From Sphingobium sp. AP50 (lineage in GTDB: Bacteria > Pseudomonadota > Alphaproteobacteria > Sphingomonadales > Sphingomonadaceae), in NCBI RefSeq assembly GCF_900109095.1, contig NZ_FNYZ01000006.1:183860-247859 (forward strand): 64,000 nucleotides of DNA, in the 5' to 3' direction. The notes under the pieces are model-generated. The model was given only the letters and a program-made list of their open reading frames with translations, searched no databases and was not told where the DNA came from. Position 1 is the first letter of the stretch. Every line of letters begins with the position of its first letter. A program made the translations under genes and the position numbers. Of this stretch, positions 49,580-60,037 are shown in pieces.

Positions 49580-50713
49580 TCATCGCGTGAAGCTGATACT
49601 GACCGGCTTTGGTGAGGTCGCAGCATGCCCGGTATCGCGCAACCGGCCCGTCGCGCGATCCACGGCAAAGGTCGATAGCCGATCCGATTTCTCATTGGCG
49701 ACCAGCAACCATCGCCCACTCGGATCGAGGCTGAAACTCCAGGGCGTGTCCCCGCCCGAACCGATCCGCTGAATAAGCGAAAGATGCCCGGTCAACGGAT
49801 CGACCGCATAAACCAGCAGGCTGTTTTCACCACGATTGCCGGCATAGACGAAACGACCGTCGCGACTGACGAGGATCTCCGAAGCGCTGGACTGAGCGTT
49901 ATCCGCCTTTTCATTGGTCGATTGCGATTGCAGCAAACTGAAGCGCCCGGCCGTCGCATCCCAGCCAAGCATCTGGATATCCGCCGTCAACTCGGTGACC
50001 AGATAAAGGAAGCGCCCATTGGGATGGAAGGCGAAATGCCGCGGACCGCTGCCGGGCGCCGCGACATAGTCCCGCGCCCGCCCAGCCGCGTCCGCATCCA
50101 GCGTGCGTTTCTTGCCGTCGAAGGGATAGACGAACAGCCGATCCGCCCCCAGATCGGCGACCACGACATAATGGCCCGACGGATCGACCTGCGCGCTATG
50201 CGCATGGGGCTTGGCCTGTCGCCGGTGCGGGCCTGATCCGCTGGCGGCGACAACCGACACCGCCTTGCCCAAATTCCCGTCGCGCAGGATGGGAATAGTG
50301 GCCACCGATCCACCGCCATAATTGGATGCGACCAGGGTCATCGATCGCGAATCGAGCGCCAGATGGGTCGTTCCGCCGCCGCCCGCGTCTGCCTCGCCGA
50401 TCTTGGTCAGCGCGCCACTCTTCCGATCGATCCGGAAGGCATAGACGCTGCCATTTTTGGTACCGTCATTCCCGTCCTCATTGGCGACATAGAGGATGGG
50501 CAGGCGCGGATGCTTCACACTCCATGTCGGACACGGCACCGATGCGACCGGCCCGATCATCGTCAGGCTGCCCGTCTTGGTATCGAACCGCCCTGCCCGC
50601 ACTTCCGTCCCGTGCATCCCGACATAGACCAGTTCGCTCGGCCCGGCCTGAACCGGCACCGCTGCCGTTGTCGCGACCAGAGCCATGACCATGCCGACGA
50701 TACCGACCTTCAT
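49580..50713 (-). CDS. Lactonase-family beta-propeller protein
   Basis: 377 residues with a signal peptide (VGMVMALVATTAAVPVQA) and a seven-bladed propeller of the 6-phosphogluconolactonase (YkgB/Pgl) type: TPW-like SVKHPRLPILYVANE, KPHAHSAQVDPSGHYVVVADLGADR, GPRHFAFHPNGRFLYLVTEL and GGDTPWSFSLDPSGRWLLVANE. The signal peptide puts it in the periplasm, so a pentose-phosphate role is doubtful; other lactone or scaffold roles are possible. The start at 50713 follows GGGAGAG. Confidence 0.87.
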   Translation of the reverse strand: MKVGIVGMVMALVATTAAVPVQAGPSELVYVGMHGTEVRAGRFDTKTGSLTMIGPVASVPCPTWSVKHPRLPILYVANEDGNDGTKNGSVYAFRIDRKSGALTKIGEADAGGGGTTHLALDSRSMTLVASNYGGGSVATIPILRDGNLGKAVSVVAASGSGPHRRQAKPHAHSAQVDPSGHYVVVADLGADRLFVYPFDGKKRTLDADAAGRARDYVAAPGSGPRHFAFHPNGRFLYLVTELTADIQMLGWDATAGRFSLLQSQSTNEKADNAQSSASEILVSRDGRFVYAGNRGENSLLVYAVDPLTGHLSLIQRIGSGGDTPWSFSLDPSGRWLLVANEKSDRLSTFAVDRATGRLRDTGHAATSPKPVSISFTR

Positions 50714-50853
50714 CCATTCTCTCCCTGCGCACGCTTCACGCATTGTCGTTAGCCATAAGGCCCGTCTGATAGCGATATTTCCCCCGTCCTATCATTGGGA
50801 TGTGTGCGCCTGCGATTGAAAGCCGTATGGGACTTTGGGCGCCTACGGCGCAT

Positions 50854-50934
50854 CCGCACCGGCCCACACCCCCACCCGACCGCCCATCAGGGTACCATGT
50901 CTGGGCGGTCGGGTGGGGGTGTGGGCCGGTGCGG
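50854..50934. repeat. 33-bp perfect inverted repeat with 15-base loop
   Basis: Arms 50854-50886 and 50902-50934 are exact reverse complements (left arm begins CCGCACCGGCCCACACCCCC). It lies in the 393-base gap between the divergent lactonase and cytochrome c genes, so it is not a gene terminator. Short open frames across it are artefacts. The rest of the gap holds a second hairpin and the cytochrome leader. Confidence 0.9.
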
Positions 50935-50938
50935 CATC

Positions 50939-50964
50939 GAAAATGCGCTCTTTCGCGCATTTTC
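50939..50964. repeat. Hairpin next to the 33-bp inverted repeat
   Basis: A 10-bp perfect stem GAAAATGCGC / GCGCATTTTC with a 6-base loop, starting five bases after the larger repeat. The arms carry AAAA/TTTT, so it could act as a weak terminator on either strand. Confidence 0.65.
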
Positions 50965-51106
50965 CAAACAAATTCTCAGCAACAATGCATAGCAACGCAT
51001 ATTGACGTCCCCCTGCTTCAAGCCCCATTCATGCGGTACGCCATAAAGGCACATCTCCGGCAAAGACCGGAAACAATGCTGTCGCATTACCAAGGGGAAA
51101 TCATCA

Positions 51107-51490
51107 ATGTCGCTTGTGCCTGTTGCCAGAACGCTCGTCCTGTTCGCTCTTTGCGCAGCCAGCGCACCCGCTTTGGCCCAGGCCGGGGATGCCGCCAAGG
51201 GCAAGACCGTATTCGCCCGTTGTGCGCTTTGCCACGATGTGAAGCCCGGCCCGAAGAAGATGGGGCCGAACCTTTCCGGTGTTTTCAGCCGCACTTCGGG
51301 TACGCTGGCCGGATTTGCTTATTCCCCGGCGATGCAGAAGGCGAAAATCCGCTGGGATGCCAAGAGCATCGACACCTTCATCACCAAGCCAAGCGCACTG
51401 GTCCCCGGTAACAAGATGGCCTTTGCCGGCGTGCCCAATCCAGCCGATCGCGCCAACCTGATCGCCTATCTGAAGGCCGAGGCCAAGTAA
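51107..51490 (+). CDS. Class I cytochrome c
   Basis: 127-residue periplasmic cytochrome: signal peptide (VLFALCAASAPALA), heme-binding CALCH (Cys39, Cys42, His43) and the distal Met in GNKMAF. The layout resembles cytochrome c2/c550 types that shuttle electrons in respiration. It has its own long upstream gap and converges with the CinA-like gene. Confidence 0.93.
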   Translation: MSLVPVARTLVLFALCAASAPALAQAGDAAKGKTVFARCALCHDVKPGPKKMGPNLSGVFSRTSGTLAGFAYSPAMQKAKIRWDAKSIDTFITKPSALVPGNKMAFAGVPNPADRANLIAYLKAEAK

Positions 51491-51496
51491 GGCAGA

Positions 51497-52258
51497 TCAG
51501 ATACCGCCCGCCGTCACGGCCCAGCCGCCGCGTTCCAGCGCGGCGCTGAGGTCGGCGACGCAGGCGCCCAGCACGACCGCTTCCGTGGCGCGAATCACGA
51601 AATTCGCGCCGGTCCGTCCTTCGCGGAAGAAGGGATAGCTGCCGATCTGGCAGCCTATATGCGCCTTTTCCGTTGCCGCCAGCAGATCGGCAATCTCGCT
51701 TTCGGCCACCCAGCAACCTATGGTGGACGACAGGACCGGCAGACCGCCTTCCAACGTGCCGGTCAAGCCATCCAGCATCCCGGCCGTGATCGACGGCACT
51801 CCCGCCATGATGAAGATATTGCCGTTCCGGATGCCCGGCGCACCGGACATGCGGTTTTCGATCAACTCGGCGCCTGCTGGCACGCGCGCCATGCGCAAGC
51901 GCGCCTCCGTCAGGCCGCCACGCGTTTCATAATAGGCCGACAGGATAGCCCGCGCGCCCTCATGAATTTCCACGCCGACGCCCAGCGCCGCCGCAATCGC
52001 ATCGACGGTGATGTCGTCATGGGTCGGGCCGATGCCGCCAGTCGTGAACAGATAATCATTGCGCACCCGCAGCGTGTTGACGGCTTCGACAATGGCAGGC
52101 TCGTCATCGGGGACCACCCGCACCTCGCGCAGGCGAATGCCCTGCACGTTCAGCCAAGTCGCGATCTGCGCGACATTTCTGTCCTGGGTGCGGCCGGAGA
52201 GAATCTCGTCGCCGATCACGATCAGCGCTGCGGTCCAGATGCGGGTCGGATCGGCCAT
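51497..52258 (-). CDS. CinA N-terminal-like molybdopterin-binding domain protein
   Basis: 253 residues, only the MoCF/COG1058 domain of CinA: VIGDEILSGRTQDRNVAQIA, FTTGGIGPTHDDITVDAIA and IMAGVPSITAGML. The C-terminal nicotinamide-mononucleotide deamidase domain of full CinA is absent, so the role may be ADP-ribose/NAD-related phosphohydrolysis or unknown. The ATG at 52258 is preferred over 52270. Confidence 0.88.
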   Translation of the reverse strand: MADPTRIWTAALIVIGDEILSGRTQDRNVAQIATWLNVQGIRLREVRVVPDDEPAIVEAVNTLRVRNDYLFTTGGIGPTHDDITVDAIAAALGVGVEIHEGARAILSAYYETRGGLTEARLRMARVPAGAELIENRMSGAPGIRNGNIFIMAGVPSITAGMLDGLTGTLEGGLPVLSSTIGCWVAESEIADLLAATEKAHIGCQIGSYPFFREGRTGANFVIRATEAVVLGACVADLSAALERGGWAVTAGGI

Positions 52259-52326
52259 GGCAAAGCCCATAGCCTGCGCCGTGCCCTATGCCTAGCCGCC
52301 CTCTCGCATTATCCGTCCTCTGCGCC

Positions 52327-52332
52327 TATAAT
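52327..52332 (+). promoter_or_regulatory. -10 element of map
   Basis: TATAAT seven bases before the start codon, with no clear -35 and no ribosome binding site, consistent with leaderless transcription. Confidence 0.45.
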
Positions 52333-52339
52333 CAGCGTC

Positions 52340-53170
52340 ATGACCGAATATATGACGATGACGGCCGATGCGCCGGTTTCACGCTCCGCCGCGATCAAGC
52401 TCTATGACGAAGCGGGCTTTGCCGGCATGCGCAAGGCCGGACGGCTGGCGGCCGAGATACTGGATGCGCTGGTGCCGCATGTGGTGCCCGGCGTCACCAC
52501 CGGCGAACTGGACGATATCGTTCGTCGCATGACGCTGGACGGCGGCGGCGTGCCGGCGACATTGGGCTATCGCGGCTATACCCATAGTTGCTGCACATCG
52601 ATCAACAATGTGATCTGCCACGGCATTCCGGGCGATTACCGGCTGAAGGACGGCGATATCGTCAATATCGACGTCACCCCGCTGGTCGATGGCTGGCATG
52701 GCGACACCAGTCGCATGTATATTGCCGGCGAAGCGTCCATCAAGGCGCGCCGTCTGGTCGAAGTCACCTATGAATGCCTGATGCTGGGCATCGAACAGGC
52801 CAAGCCCGGCAACCATCTGGGCGATATCGGCCATGTCATTCAGAAACATGCCGAAAAGCATCGCTATGGTGTGGTCCGCGATTTTTGCGGCCATGGTCTG
52901 GGCCGGGTCTTCCACGACAGCCCGGAGGTCGTCCATATCGGCCGTCCCGGCACTGGCCCAGAATTGCGGCCCGGCATGTTCTTCACGATCGAACCGATGA
53001 TCAACATCGGTAAGCCCGGCGTGAAGATGATGGACGACGGCTGGACCGCCGTGACCCGTGACAGGACCCTGTCCGCTCAGTTCGAACATAGCATCGGAAT
53101 CACCGAAAGCGGCTGCGAGATTTTCACCAGCAGCCCCACCGGCCTCAACTGCCCGCCTTATAAGCTCTGA
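52340..53170 (+). CDS. map: Methionine aminopeptidase type I
   Basis: 276-residue metalloprotease that removes initiator Met. Metal ligands are recognisable: the two Asp in NIDVTPLVDGWHGDTSRM, His in FCGHGLGRVFHDSPEV, Glu in FFTIEPMIN and Glu in QFEHSIGIT. A perfect TATAAT (52327-52332) ends 7 bases before the ATG, so the mRNA is probably leaderless; ATG 52352 is an alternative. Confidence 0.94.
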   Translation: MTEYMTMTADAPVSRSAAIKLYDEAGFAGMRKAGRLAAEILDALVPHVVPGVTTGELDDIVRRMTLDGGGVPATLGYRGYTHSCCTSINNVICHGIPGDYRLKDGDIVNIDVTPLVDGWHGDTSRMYIAGEASIKARRLVEVTYECLMLGIEQAKPGNHLGDIGHVIQKHAEKHRYGVVRDFCGHGLGRVFHDSPEVVHIGRPGTGPELRPGMFFTIEPMINIGKPGVKMMDDGWTAVTRDRTLSAQFEHSIGITESGCEIFTSSPTGLNCPPYKL

Positions 53171-53209
53171 TCATCGCAAGCCTGCCCAAAAAACAGGCAT
53201 GACGTCATG

Positions 53210-53234
53210 ATATTGCCCGGAATCCGGGCAATAT
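53210..53234. promoter_or_regulatory. Inverted repeat in the glnB upstream region
   Basis: Arms ATATTGCCCGG / CCGGGCAATAT around AAT. It lies between map and the sigma54-like promoter. It could be an operator or a map 3' hairpin; it does not match the usual NtrC site. Confidence 0.45.
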
Positions 53235-53282
53235 GGACAAATATTGCTGCATCGCCGAAAGCATTCCTAGCGATTCGCCATT

Positions 53283-53750
<468 letters not shown>

Positions 53751-53837
53751 CCGGGTTTTCGCCGGCTGACAGGGGGCGGCGAAGAGTGACTTCAACAACC
53801 CCTTCGGGGGGGTATTTCAACAGAAGGGCAACTGCAC

Positions 53838-55250
53838 ATGGCCAACACGCCAAAAGACATCCTGAAGATGATCGAAGAAAAGGAGATCGAATGGGTCGAT
53901 GTCCGCTTCACCGATCCCAAGGGCAAGTGGCAGCACCTGACCATGGTGTCGAGCGTCATTGGCGAAGATGAGCTGACGCAGGGCCTGATGTTCGACGGTT
54001 CGTCGATCGAAGGCTGGAAGGCGATCAACGAATCGGACATGATCCTGAAGCCCGACCTGGACGCCGTCTATGTCGATCCGTTCAGCGCCACGCCGATGCT
54101 GATCCTCTTCTGCGACATCGTGGAGCCCGACACCGGCGAACTCTATGCCCGCGACCCGCGCTCCTGCGCGAAGCGCGCTGAAGCCTTCGTCAAGTCGGCT
54201 GGTTTCGGCGACACCATCTATGTCGGCCCGGAAGCCGAATTCTTCATGTTCGACGATGTGCGTTTCGAAAACGACTATTCGCAGAGCTATTACAAGATCG
54301 ACGACATCGAACTGCCGACCAACACCGGCAAGGAATATGAAGGCGGCAACCTGGGCCACCGCCCGCGCGCCAAGGGCGGCTATTTCCCCGTCGCGCCGGT
54401 CGATCCCTGCACCGACATCCGCGCCGAAATGGTCAGCACGATGCTCGAAATGGGCCTGCCCTGCGACAAGCATCACCATGAAGTCGCTGCTGCCCAGCAC
54501 GAACTGGGCCTGACCTTCGGTACGCTGGTTCAGACCGCCGACCGCATGCAGATTTACAAGTATGTCGTGCAGATGGTCGCCCAGGCCTATGGCAAGACCG
54601 CGACCTTCATGCCCAAGCCGATCGCGCAGGATAATGGTTCGGGCATGCACACCCACATGTCGATCTGGGACGGTGGCAAGCCGCTGTTCGCGGGCGAAGG
54701 CTATGCCGGCCTGTCCGACATGTGCCTCTACTTCATCGGCGGTGTCGTCAAGCATGCCAAGGCCCTGAACGCCTTCACCAACCCGACCACCAACAGCTAC
54801 AAGCGTCTGGTGCCGGGCTTCGAAGCCCCGGTTCTGCTGGCCTACTCGGCGCGCAACCGTTCGGCGTCCTGCCGTATTCCCTACGGCGCCGGCGCCAAGG
54901 CAAAGCGCGTGGAATTCCGCTTCCCCGACGCGATGGCCAACCCCTATCTGTGCTACGCCGCGCTGCTGATGGCCGGCCTCGATGGCATCGAGAACAAGAT
55001 CCATCCGGGACCCGCGATGGACAAGAATCTCTACGATCTGCCGCCCGAAGAGCTTAGCCAGGTGCCGACCGTCTGCGGTTCGCTCCGCGAAGCGCTGAAC
55101 AGCCTGGAAGCCGACTATGAGTTCCTGCTGAAGGGCGACGTCTTCACCAAGGATCAGATCGATGCCTATATCGAACTGAAGTGGCCTGAAGTCTATCGCT
55201 GGGAAATGGCGCCGTCGCCGGTCGAATTCGACATGTACTACAGCGCCTGA
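53838..55250 (+). CDS. glnA: Glutamine synthetase type I
   Basis: 470-residue ATP-dependent glutamate-ammonia ligase, expected to form dodecamers. [59 protein letters not shown] are conserved active-site blocks, and NLYDLPPEE places the adenylylation Tyr at about residue 398, so it is GlnE-regulated (GSI-beta). A strong terminator follows. Confidence 0.98.
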   Translation: MANTPKDILKMIEEKEIEWVDVRFTDPKGKWQHLTMVSSVIGEDELTQGLMFDGSSIEGWKAINESDMILKPDLDAVYVDPFSATPMLILFCDIVEPDTGELYARDPRSCAKRAEAFVKSAGFGDTIYVGPEAEFFMFDDVRFENDYSQSYYKIDDIELPTNTGKEYEGGNLGHRPRAKGGYFPVAPVDPCTDIRAEMVSTMLEMGLPCDKHHHEVAAAQHELGLTFGTLVQTADRMQIYKYVVQMVAQAYGKTATFMPKPIAQDNGSGMHTHMSIWDGGKPLFAGEGYAGLSDMCLYFIGGVVKHAKALNAFTNPTTNSYKRLVPGFEAPVLLAYSARNRSASCRIPYGAGAKAKRVEFRFPDAMANPYLCYAALLMAGLDGIENKIHPGPAMDKNLYDLPPEELSQVPTVCGSLREALNSLEADYEFLLKGDVFTKDQIDAYIELKWPEVYRWEMAPSPVEFDMYYSA

Positions 55251-55276
55251 TCTCTCATCAGGACTGAAATTCGGGG

Positions 55277-55310
55277 AAGGCCCGGTCGCACATCGCGACC
55301 GGGCCTTTTC
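55277..55310 (+). terminator. Terminator of glnA
   Basis: A 13-bp perfect stem AAGGCCCGGTCGC / GCGACCGGGCCTT followed by TTTCC. Confidence 0.88.
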
Positions 55311-55331
55311 CTTTGTACTATAGATGCCCAC

Positions 55332-56390
55332 ATGCGGGGCATGACCGCGCTCGATTCCCTCCGCCTATCCGTTCCGATCATTCAGGCACCGATGGCGGGC
55401 GTCTCTACGCCCGAAATGGCAGCGGCCGTCAGCAATGCCGGCGCATTGGGATCGATCGGGATCGGCGCCGTCGATGCGTCTGCGGCCCGTGCCATGATCG
55501 ATGCCGTGCGCGCCCGAACCGGTCGCCCCTTCAACGTCAACCTCTTCACGCATCAGCCAGCGCAATCGAAACCCGATGTGGAGCAAGGCTGGATCGCCGC
55601 CCTCGCGCCGCTCTTCGCACAATATGGTGCGACCCCGCCGCCATCCCTGCGGGAAATCTATCGCAGTTTCACCGTGGACGATGCCATGCTGGCAATGCTG
55701 GTGGAGGCCAGTCCTGCCGTTGTCAGCTTCCATTTCGGCCTGCCTGACGCGCGCCGCATTGCGGCCCTCAAGGACGCCGGGTGCCTCCTTCTCGCCACCG
55801 CCACCAATCTGGACGAAGCACAGGCGATCAAGGCGGCGGGCATCGATGCGATAGTCGCACAGGGCTATGAAGCCGGTGGCCATCGCGGCGTTTTCGATCC
55901 GCAGGCACCGGACGCCCGCCTTGGCACCATCGCCCTGACGCGCCTGCTGGTCGAACATTGCGACCTCCCCGTCATCGCAGCGGGCGGTATTATGGATGGG
56001 CACGGCGTCCGGGCCGCACTCAATCTTGGCGCGATCGCCGCGCAACTCGGCACCGCCTTCATCGGTTGCCCGGAAAGCAGCGCCGATGCCGCCTATCGCG
56101 CTGCCCTGTCCAGTCCCGCCGCCCACCATACGCTGATGACCAGCGCCATTTCTGGCCGCCCCGCCCGATGTCTGGCCAATCGCTTCACACATTGGACCGC
56201 GACCAGCGATGCGCAGATCCCGGACTATCCCATCGCCTATGACGCCGGAAAAGCCCTCAACCAAGCAGCCAGGGCCAGCGGCGAAGGCGGCTATGGCGCG
56301 CAATGGGCTGGTCAGGGCGCACCCCTCGCCCGCAGCCTTCCCGCCGCTGACCTGATAGCCGAACTGGTAAAGGAAATGCAGGCGGCATGA
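55332..56390 (+). CDS. Nitronate monooxygenase / NAD(P)H-dependent flavin oxidoreductase family
   Basis: 352-residue FMN enzyme of the 2-nitropropane dioxygenase family: [20 protein letters not shown], the central [15 protein letters not shown] with the catalytic-type His, [17 protein letters not shown] for phosphate binding and [14 protein letters not shown]. It probably detoxifies alkyl nitronates; some members are other flavin oxidoreductases. ATG 55341 is an alternative start. The stop overlaps the next gene by 4 bases. Confidence 0.88.
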   Translation: MRGMTALDSLRLSVPIIQAPMAGVSTPEMAAAVSNAGALGSIGIGAVDASAARAMIDAVRARTGRPFNVNLFTHQPAQSKPDVEQGWIAALAPLFAQYGATPPPSLREIYRSFTVDDAMLAMLVEASPAVVSFHFGLPDARRIAALKDAGCLLLATATNLDEAQAIKAAGIDAIVAQGYEAGGHRGVFDPQAPDARLGTIALTRLLVEHCDLPVIAAGGIMDGHGVRAALNLGAIAAQLGTAFIGCPESSADAAYRAALSSPAAHHTLMTSAISGRPARCLANRFTHWTATSDAQIPDYPIAYDAGKALNQAARASGEGGYGAQWAGQGAPLARSLPAADLIAELVKEMQAA

Positions 56391-56923
56391 CCCGCATAAC
56401 CTATGGCGAGGCACTGGCCCGCAGCGGCATCATGGCGAAACTCGCCGCATTCGATCCGCATGTCGCCGGAACGCCGCCGCTGGGCATAGATGTGCCGACC
56501 AGCGACATCGACATTCTGTGCGAAGCCAATGACTTGCAGGCCTTTGCTGCATATCTGCGCGAAGTGATCGGCACTCTGCCCGATTTTTCGCTACATCACC
56601 GCGCCGACCTGCCCGCCGTCATCGGGCGCTTCTCCGCCGATGGCTGGCCCTTCGAGATTTTCGGCCAGTCCATGCCGGTGTCCCGGCAGCATGGCTGGCG
56701 CCATTTCCTGATCGAACGCCGCCTGCTCGCCCTTGGCGGGCCATCGCTGAGGGATGCCGTCCTCCGCAAAAGACAGGATGGATTGAAAACCGAACCCGCC
56801 TTCGCCGCACTGGTCGGCTTATTGGGCGATCCTTATGCCGCCCTTCTCGCCATGGAGGACGAAAGCGACGACGCTCTCGAAAAGCGCCTGTCAGCCTGCG
56901 GCTTCAGCGCCGTTCAGGAATAG
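56387..56923 (+). CDS. DUF4269 protein, nucleotidyltransferase-like
   Basis: 178 residues. [17 protein letters not shown] resembles a nucleotidyltransferase-fold active site (paired Asp), as in DUF4269. Function unknown. It is coupled to the upstream flavin oxidoreductase by an ATGA overlap and overlaps the 3' end of the opposite-strand chpT by 20 bases. Confidence 0.8.
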   Translation: MTRITYGEALARSGIMAKLAAFDPHVAGTPPLGIDVPTSDIDILCEANDLQAFAAYLREVIGTLPDFSLHHRADLPAVIGRFSADGWPFEIFGQSMPVSRQHGWRHFLIERRLLALGGPSLRDAVLRKRQDGLKTEPAFAALVGLLGDPYAALLAMEDESDDALEKRLSACGFSAVQE

Positions 56924-57557
56924 AAGCCCCGAACAATAACACCGGCTCGCCCGGCGGCGACAGCGCAATCTCGCCCTTCGCCTCGATCACCAGTTGCCGC
57001 GTCATCCACGCCGCCGCCGTCCGCGAAGCCAGCCCCTCGATCGGCAGCGTCCCGGCCAGCGCCCCGCGCAAATCGGGATCGAGCACCACTTTCGGCCCTT
57101 CGGCCCGCACAACGATCTCCGTCACGCCCGGCCGCGTTTCCGCACCAATGTCAAGCTGCCCACCCCGCACCAGCGCATCGCCGGCAATCAGCGCCAGATT
57201 GAGCAAAATCTTGGCCGCCAGCTTGTCGAGCAACTGCTCCTCGACCATCCAGCCGATCTTGACCCGGCCGGTGCCGGCAAACATGCCCTCGATCGCGACC
57301 CGCGCTTCATGCGGCGGCACCGCATCGCCGAAGCCACCGGCCGAACCGAAGGCCAGACGAAAGAATTTCAGCTTGTTGGCCGACGTCCGCGCACTTTCGC
57401 CCAGCAGGTCCAGGCAACGCTCGCGCATATCCGGATCGGTTTCGTCCGCCATCAGTTCCAGGCCATTGTTCAGCGCACCCACAGGGCTGAGCAGGTCATG
57501 GCACAAGCGCGAGCAGAGCAGGCTGGCAAATTCGATACTGTCGGTCGGATTGGTCAT
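56904..57557 (-). CDS. chpT: Histidine phosphotransferase ChpT
   Basis: 217 residues. The phospho-acceptor His20 sits in CSRLCHDLLSPVGALNNGLE in the dimerisation helix hairpin; a degenerate HATPase-like domain follows (about 85-215). ChpT relays phosphate from CckA to CtrA and CpdR in alphaproteobacterial cell-cycle control. The gap 57558-57655 has no gene. Confidence 0.9.
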   Translation of the reverse strand: MTNPTDSIEFASLLCSRLCHDLLSPVGALNNGLELMADETDPDMRERCLDLLGESARTSANKLKFFRLAFGSAGGFGDAVPPHEARVAIEGMFAGTGRVKIGWMVEEQLLDKLAAKILLNLALIAGDALVRGGQLDIGAETRPGVTEIVVRAEGPKVVLDPDLRGALAGTLPIEGLASRTAAAWMTRQLVIEAKGEIALSPPGEPVLLFGASIPERR

Positions 57558-57655
57558 GCGGATGAAGATCGCTGGATAAGAGGGCAGAAAAGGCGCGTTA
57601 ATTGGCTAATGCGCTGCCCTGCCGCACGATGCAAGCCCGGCCTGCCGCCTTTCCA

Positions 57656-58057
57656 TCACCGACTGTCGAGGGAAATTTCGGTAAAATCGACATTAACCAC
57701 CACATCCGGCCCTGCGCGCCATAAAGTAGCCTCCCCACCCCCAACGATCAGCCAAAAACTCCCATCCGGTGCGGCACAGGCGCGGTCGGTTTCCGATGGC
57801 GCGGCGACACCAGACGGGTGCGAATGATAATGACCCATCACCGCCGGGCCACCCGCGCGCGCCGCGCGATGCGCCGCGATCAGCACCGCCGGCTCCAGTT
57901 CGAAATGCCTTGCGGGATCGGGGGCCACATTGGCGGCAGGCAAAATCGCCTCGATCGCATCGTCCCGCCCCAGCAACAGGCCGCAAATCTCGTCCCGGCT
58001 CGCCGCTGCCAGGGCCATGATTTGTTCCAACAATGATCTTGATATTGCGACCGTCAT
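57656..58057 (-). CDS. JAMM/MPN-domain metalloprotease family protein
   Basis: 133 residues, a single M67-type JAB domain. The JAMM zinc motif is complete: Glu23 in DEICGLL, then HSHPSGVAAPSETD with His-x-His and Asp. Bacterial relatives cleave C-terminal tags of ubiquitin-like sulfur carriers or act on small substrates; no sulfur-carrier gene is adjacent. The ATG at 58057 lies 17 bases from the divergent rluD start, so their promoters must overlap or lie inside the genes. Confidence 0.88.
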   Translation of the reverse strand: MTVAISRSLLEQIMALAAASRDEICGLLLGRDDAIEAILPAANVAPDPARHFELEPAVLIAAHRAARAGGPAVMGHYHSHPSGVAAPSETDRACAAPDGSFWLIVGGGEATLWRAGPDVVVNVDFTEISLDSR

Positions 58058-58074
58058 TCCTACATCCCTACGCA

Positions 58075-59028
58075 ATGCAATCGGGGGTTTCCATCATTGA
58101 AACGGCGATCGGTGAGGCGCAGCACGGGCTGCGGCTAGATCGCGCACTGGCAGATCTTCTGCCCGACCTGTCGCGCGAGCGGCTGAAGACGCTGATCGGC
58201 GAAGGTCAGGTACAAAGCCCGCAGGCGAACAAGATCAATGCGTCAATGAAGGTTTCGGCCGGTCAGCTTTACAGCATCACACTGCCCCCGCCCGTCCCGC
58301 TCGATACGGTGGCGCAGGACATCCCGCTCGTCATCGTGCATGAGGATGACCACCTGATCGTGGTGGACAAGCCCGCCGGCCTCGTCGTCCATCCTGCCGC
58401 CGGCAATCTGGACGGCACCTTGGTTAACGCCTTGCTGCATCATTGTGCCGGTCGATTGTCCGGCATTGGCGGCGTGGCGCGTCCGGGCATCGTTCATCGC
58501 ATCGACAAGGATACTTCCGGCCTGTTGGTCGTTGCAAAGACGGACAAGGCCCATGAAGGCCTCGCCCGCCAGTTCAAGGATCACAGCATCGACCGGCTCT
58601 ATGCCGCCATCGTTTATGGCGTGCCGGTGCCGGGCAACGGAACGGTCGATACATGGATCGGCCGGTCCGACGCTGATCGAAAGAAGATGGCGGTTCATCG
58701 GGAAGGGCGCGGCAAACATGCCGTTACCCATTACCGCATGATAGACCGGCTGCGCGGCGCGGCGATGGTGGAATGTCGGCTGGAAACCGGCCGAACCCAT
58801 CAGGTCCGCGTCCATATGGCGCATCTCGGGCACCCCTTGATCGGGGACCCGGTTTACGGTAGAGAAAGAAAAGGTTTCAAATCAATACTGGAAACGCTGG
58901 GTTTCAAAAGGCAGGCATTGCACGCCAAAACACTGGGGTTCATACATCCTGCAACGGACAAGCCCCTATTGTTTCAAAGTGTGTTGCCAGCCGACATGCA
59001 GGAACTGTTAAGCGAGCTTCACGTATAG
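58075..59028 (+). CDS. rluD: 23S rRNA pseudouridine synthase RluD
   Basis: 317 residues: an N-terminal S4 RNA-binding domain (about 15-70, LRLDRALADLLPDLSRERLK) and an RluA-type catalytic domain with the active Asp (about 144) in HRIDKDTSGLLVVAK and RTHQVRVHMAHLGHPLIGDP. RluD modifies helix 69 of 23S rRNA. The start at 58075 is taken; the longer frame overlaps the divergent gene. Confidence 0.92.
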   Translation: MQSGVSIIETAIGEAQHGLRLDRALADLLPDLSRERLKTLIGEGQVQSPQANKINASMKVSAGQLYSITLPPPVPLDTVAQDIPLVIVHEDDHLIVVDKPAGLVVHPAAGNLDGTLVNALLHHCAGRLSGIGGVARPGIVHRIDKDTSGLLVVAKTDKAHEGLARQFKDHSIDRLYAAIVYGVPVPGNGTVDTWIGRSDADRKKMAVHREGRGKHAVTHYRMIDRLRGAAMVECRLETGRTHQVRVHMAHLGHPLIGDPVYGRERKGFKSILETLGFKRQALHAKTLGFIHPATDKPLLFQSVLPADMQELLSELHV

Positions 59029-59104
59029 GTTTAGACAAGTTTGCGACGGCGCCTGTGACGCCTCTTCTGGGTCCCGCCGCGCAATGAAAGGGAAAGGTGA
59101 CGAC

Positions 59105-60016
59105 ATGGCCAAGAGCAATGTCCCCGCGGTTCCGGCGCTGGGCGGTGAAGCCAGCCTCAACCGCTATCTGTCGGAAATTCGCAAATTTCCGCTGCTTACG
59201 CCTGAGCAGGAATATATGCTGGCGAAGCGCTACGAGGAACATCAGGACCCCGAAGCCGCTGCCCAGCTTGTAACCTCGCATCTGCGCCTCGTGGCGAAGA
59301 TCGCCATGGGCTATCGCGGCTACGGCCTGCCGGTCAGTGAACTGATCAGCGAAGGCAATATCGGCCTGATGCAGGGCGTGAAGAAGTTCGAGGCTGATCG
59401 TGGCTTCCGTCTGGCGACCTACGCCATGTGGTGGATCCGTGCCTCGATCCAGGAATTCATCCTGCGCAGCTGGTCGCTCGTCAAAATGGGCACCACCGCC
59501 TCGCAGAAGAAGCTCTTCTTCAACCTGCGCCGGATGAAGAACAGCATCAATGCGTTCGAGGATGGCGATCTGAAGCCGGCCGACGTGAACAAGATCGCGA
59601 CCGATCTTGGCGTCTCGGAAGACGATGTCGTGTCCATGAATCGTCGCATGGCGATGGGCGGGGATACTTCGCTCAACGTCTCGATGCGCGAGGACGGCGA
59701 CGGTCAATGGCAGGATTGGCTCCAGGATACGGACCCGCTTCAGGACGAGCGCGTCGGTGACGAGCAGGAGCGCGTGATGCGCCACGACATGCTGGTCGAG
59801 GCGATGGACGACCTCAATGACCGCGAAAAGCATATCCTGGCCGAACGCCGCCTGGCCGAAGAGCCCAAGACGCTGGAAGAACTGAGCCAGGTTTATGGCG
59901 TATCACGCGAGCGCGTCCGCCAGATCGAGGTCCGCGCTTTCGAAAAGCTGCAAAAGGCGATGATGCGCATTGCCGGCGGCAAGCTGGAGAAGATGGCGCG
60001 CCTGGCCGCCGCCTGA
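59105..60016 (+). CDS. rpoH: RNA polymerase sigma-32 factor
   Basis: 303-residue heat-shock sigma factor. Region 2 has LVTSHLRLVAKIAMGYRGYG and YAMWWIRASIQEFILRSW, the RpoH box is QKKLFFNLRRMK, and region 4 has the helix-turn-helix ELSQVYGVSRERVRQIEVRA. The start at 59105 (MAKSN) follows AAAGGTGA. A bidirectional terminator separates it from alaS. Confidence 0.95.
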   Translation: MAKSNVPAVPALGGEASLNRYLSEIRKFPLLTPEQEYMLAKRYEEHQDPEAAAQLVTSHLRLVAKIAMGYRGYGLPVSELISEGNIGLMQGVKKFEADRGFRLATYAMWWIRASIQEFILRSWSLVKMGTTASQKKLFFNLRRMKNSINAFEDGDLKPADVNKIATDLGVSEDDVVSMNRRMAMGGDTSLNVSMREDGDGQWQDWLQDTDPLQDERVGDEQERVMRHDMLVEAMDDLNDREKHILAERRLAEEPKTLEELSQVYGVSRERVRQIEVRAFEKLQKAMMRIAGGKLEKMARLAAA

Positions 60017-60037
60017 TCATCGATCAGGAGCAAACAG

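Noticed and set aside
50736..50960. Short open frames across the 33-bp inverted repeat
   Set aside because: Their translations are palindrome-derived and have no start context.
57595..57615. CtrA-like half site TTAA upstream of chpT
   Set aside because: The second half (TTAA after seven bases) is missing.
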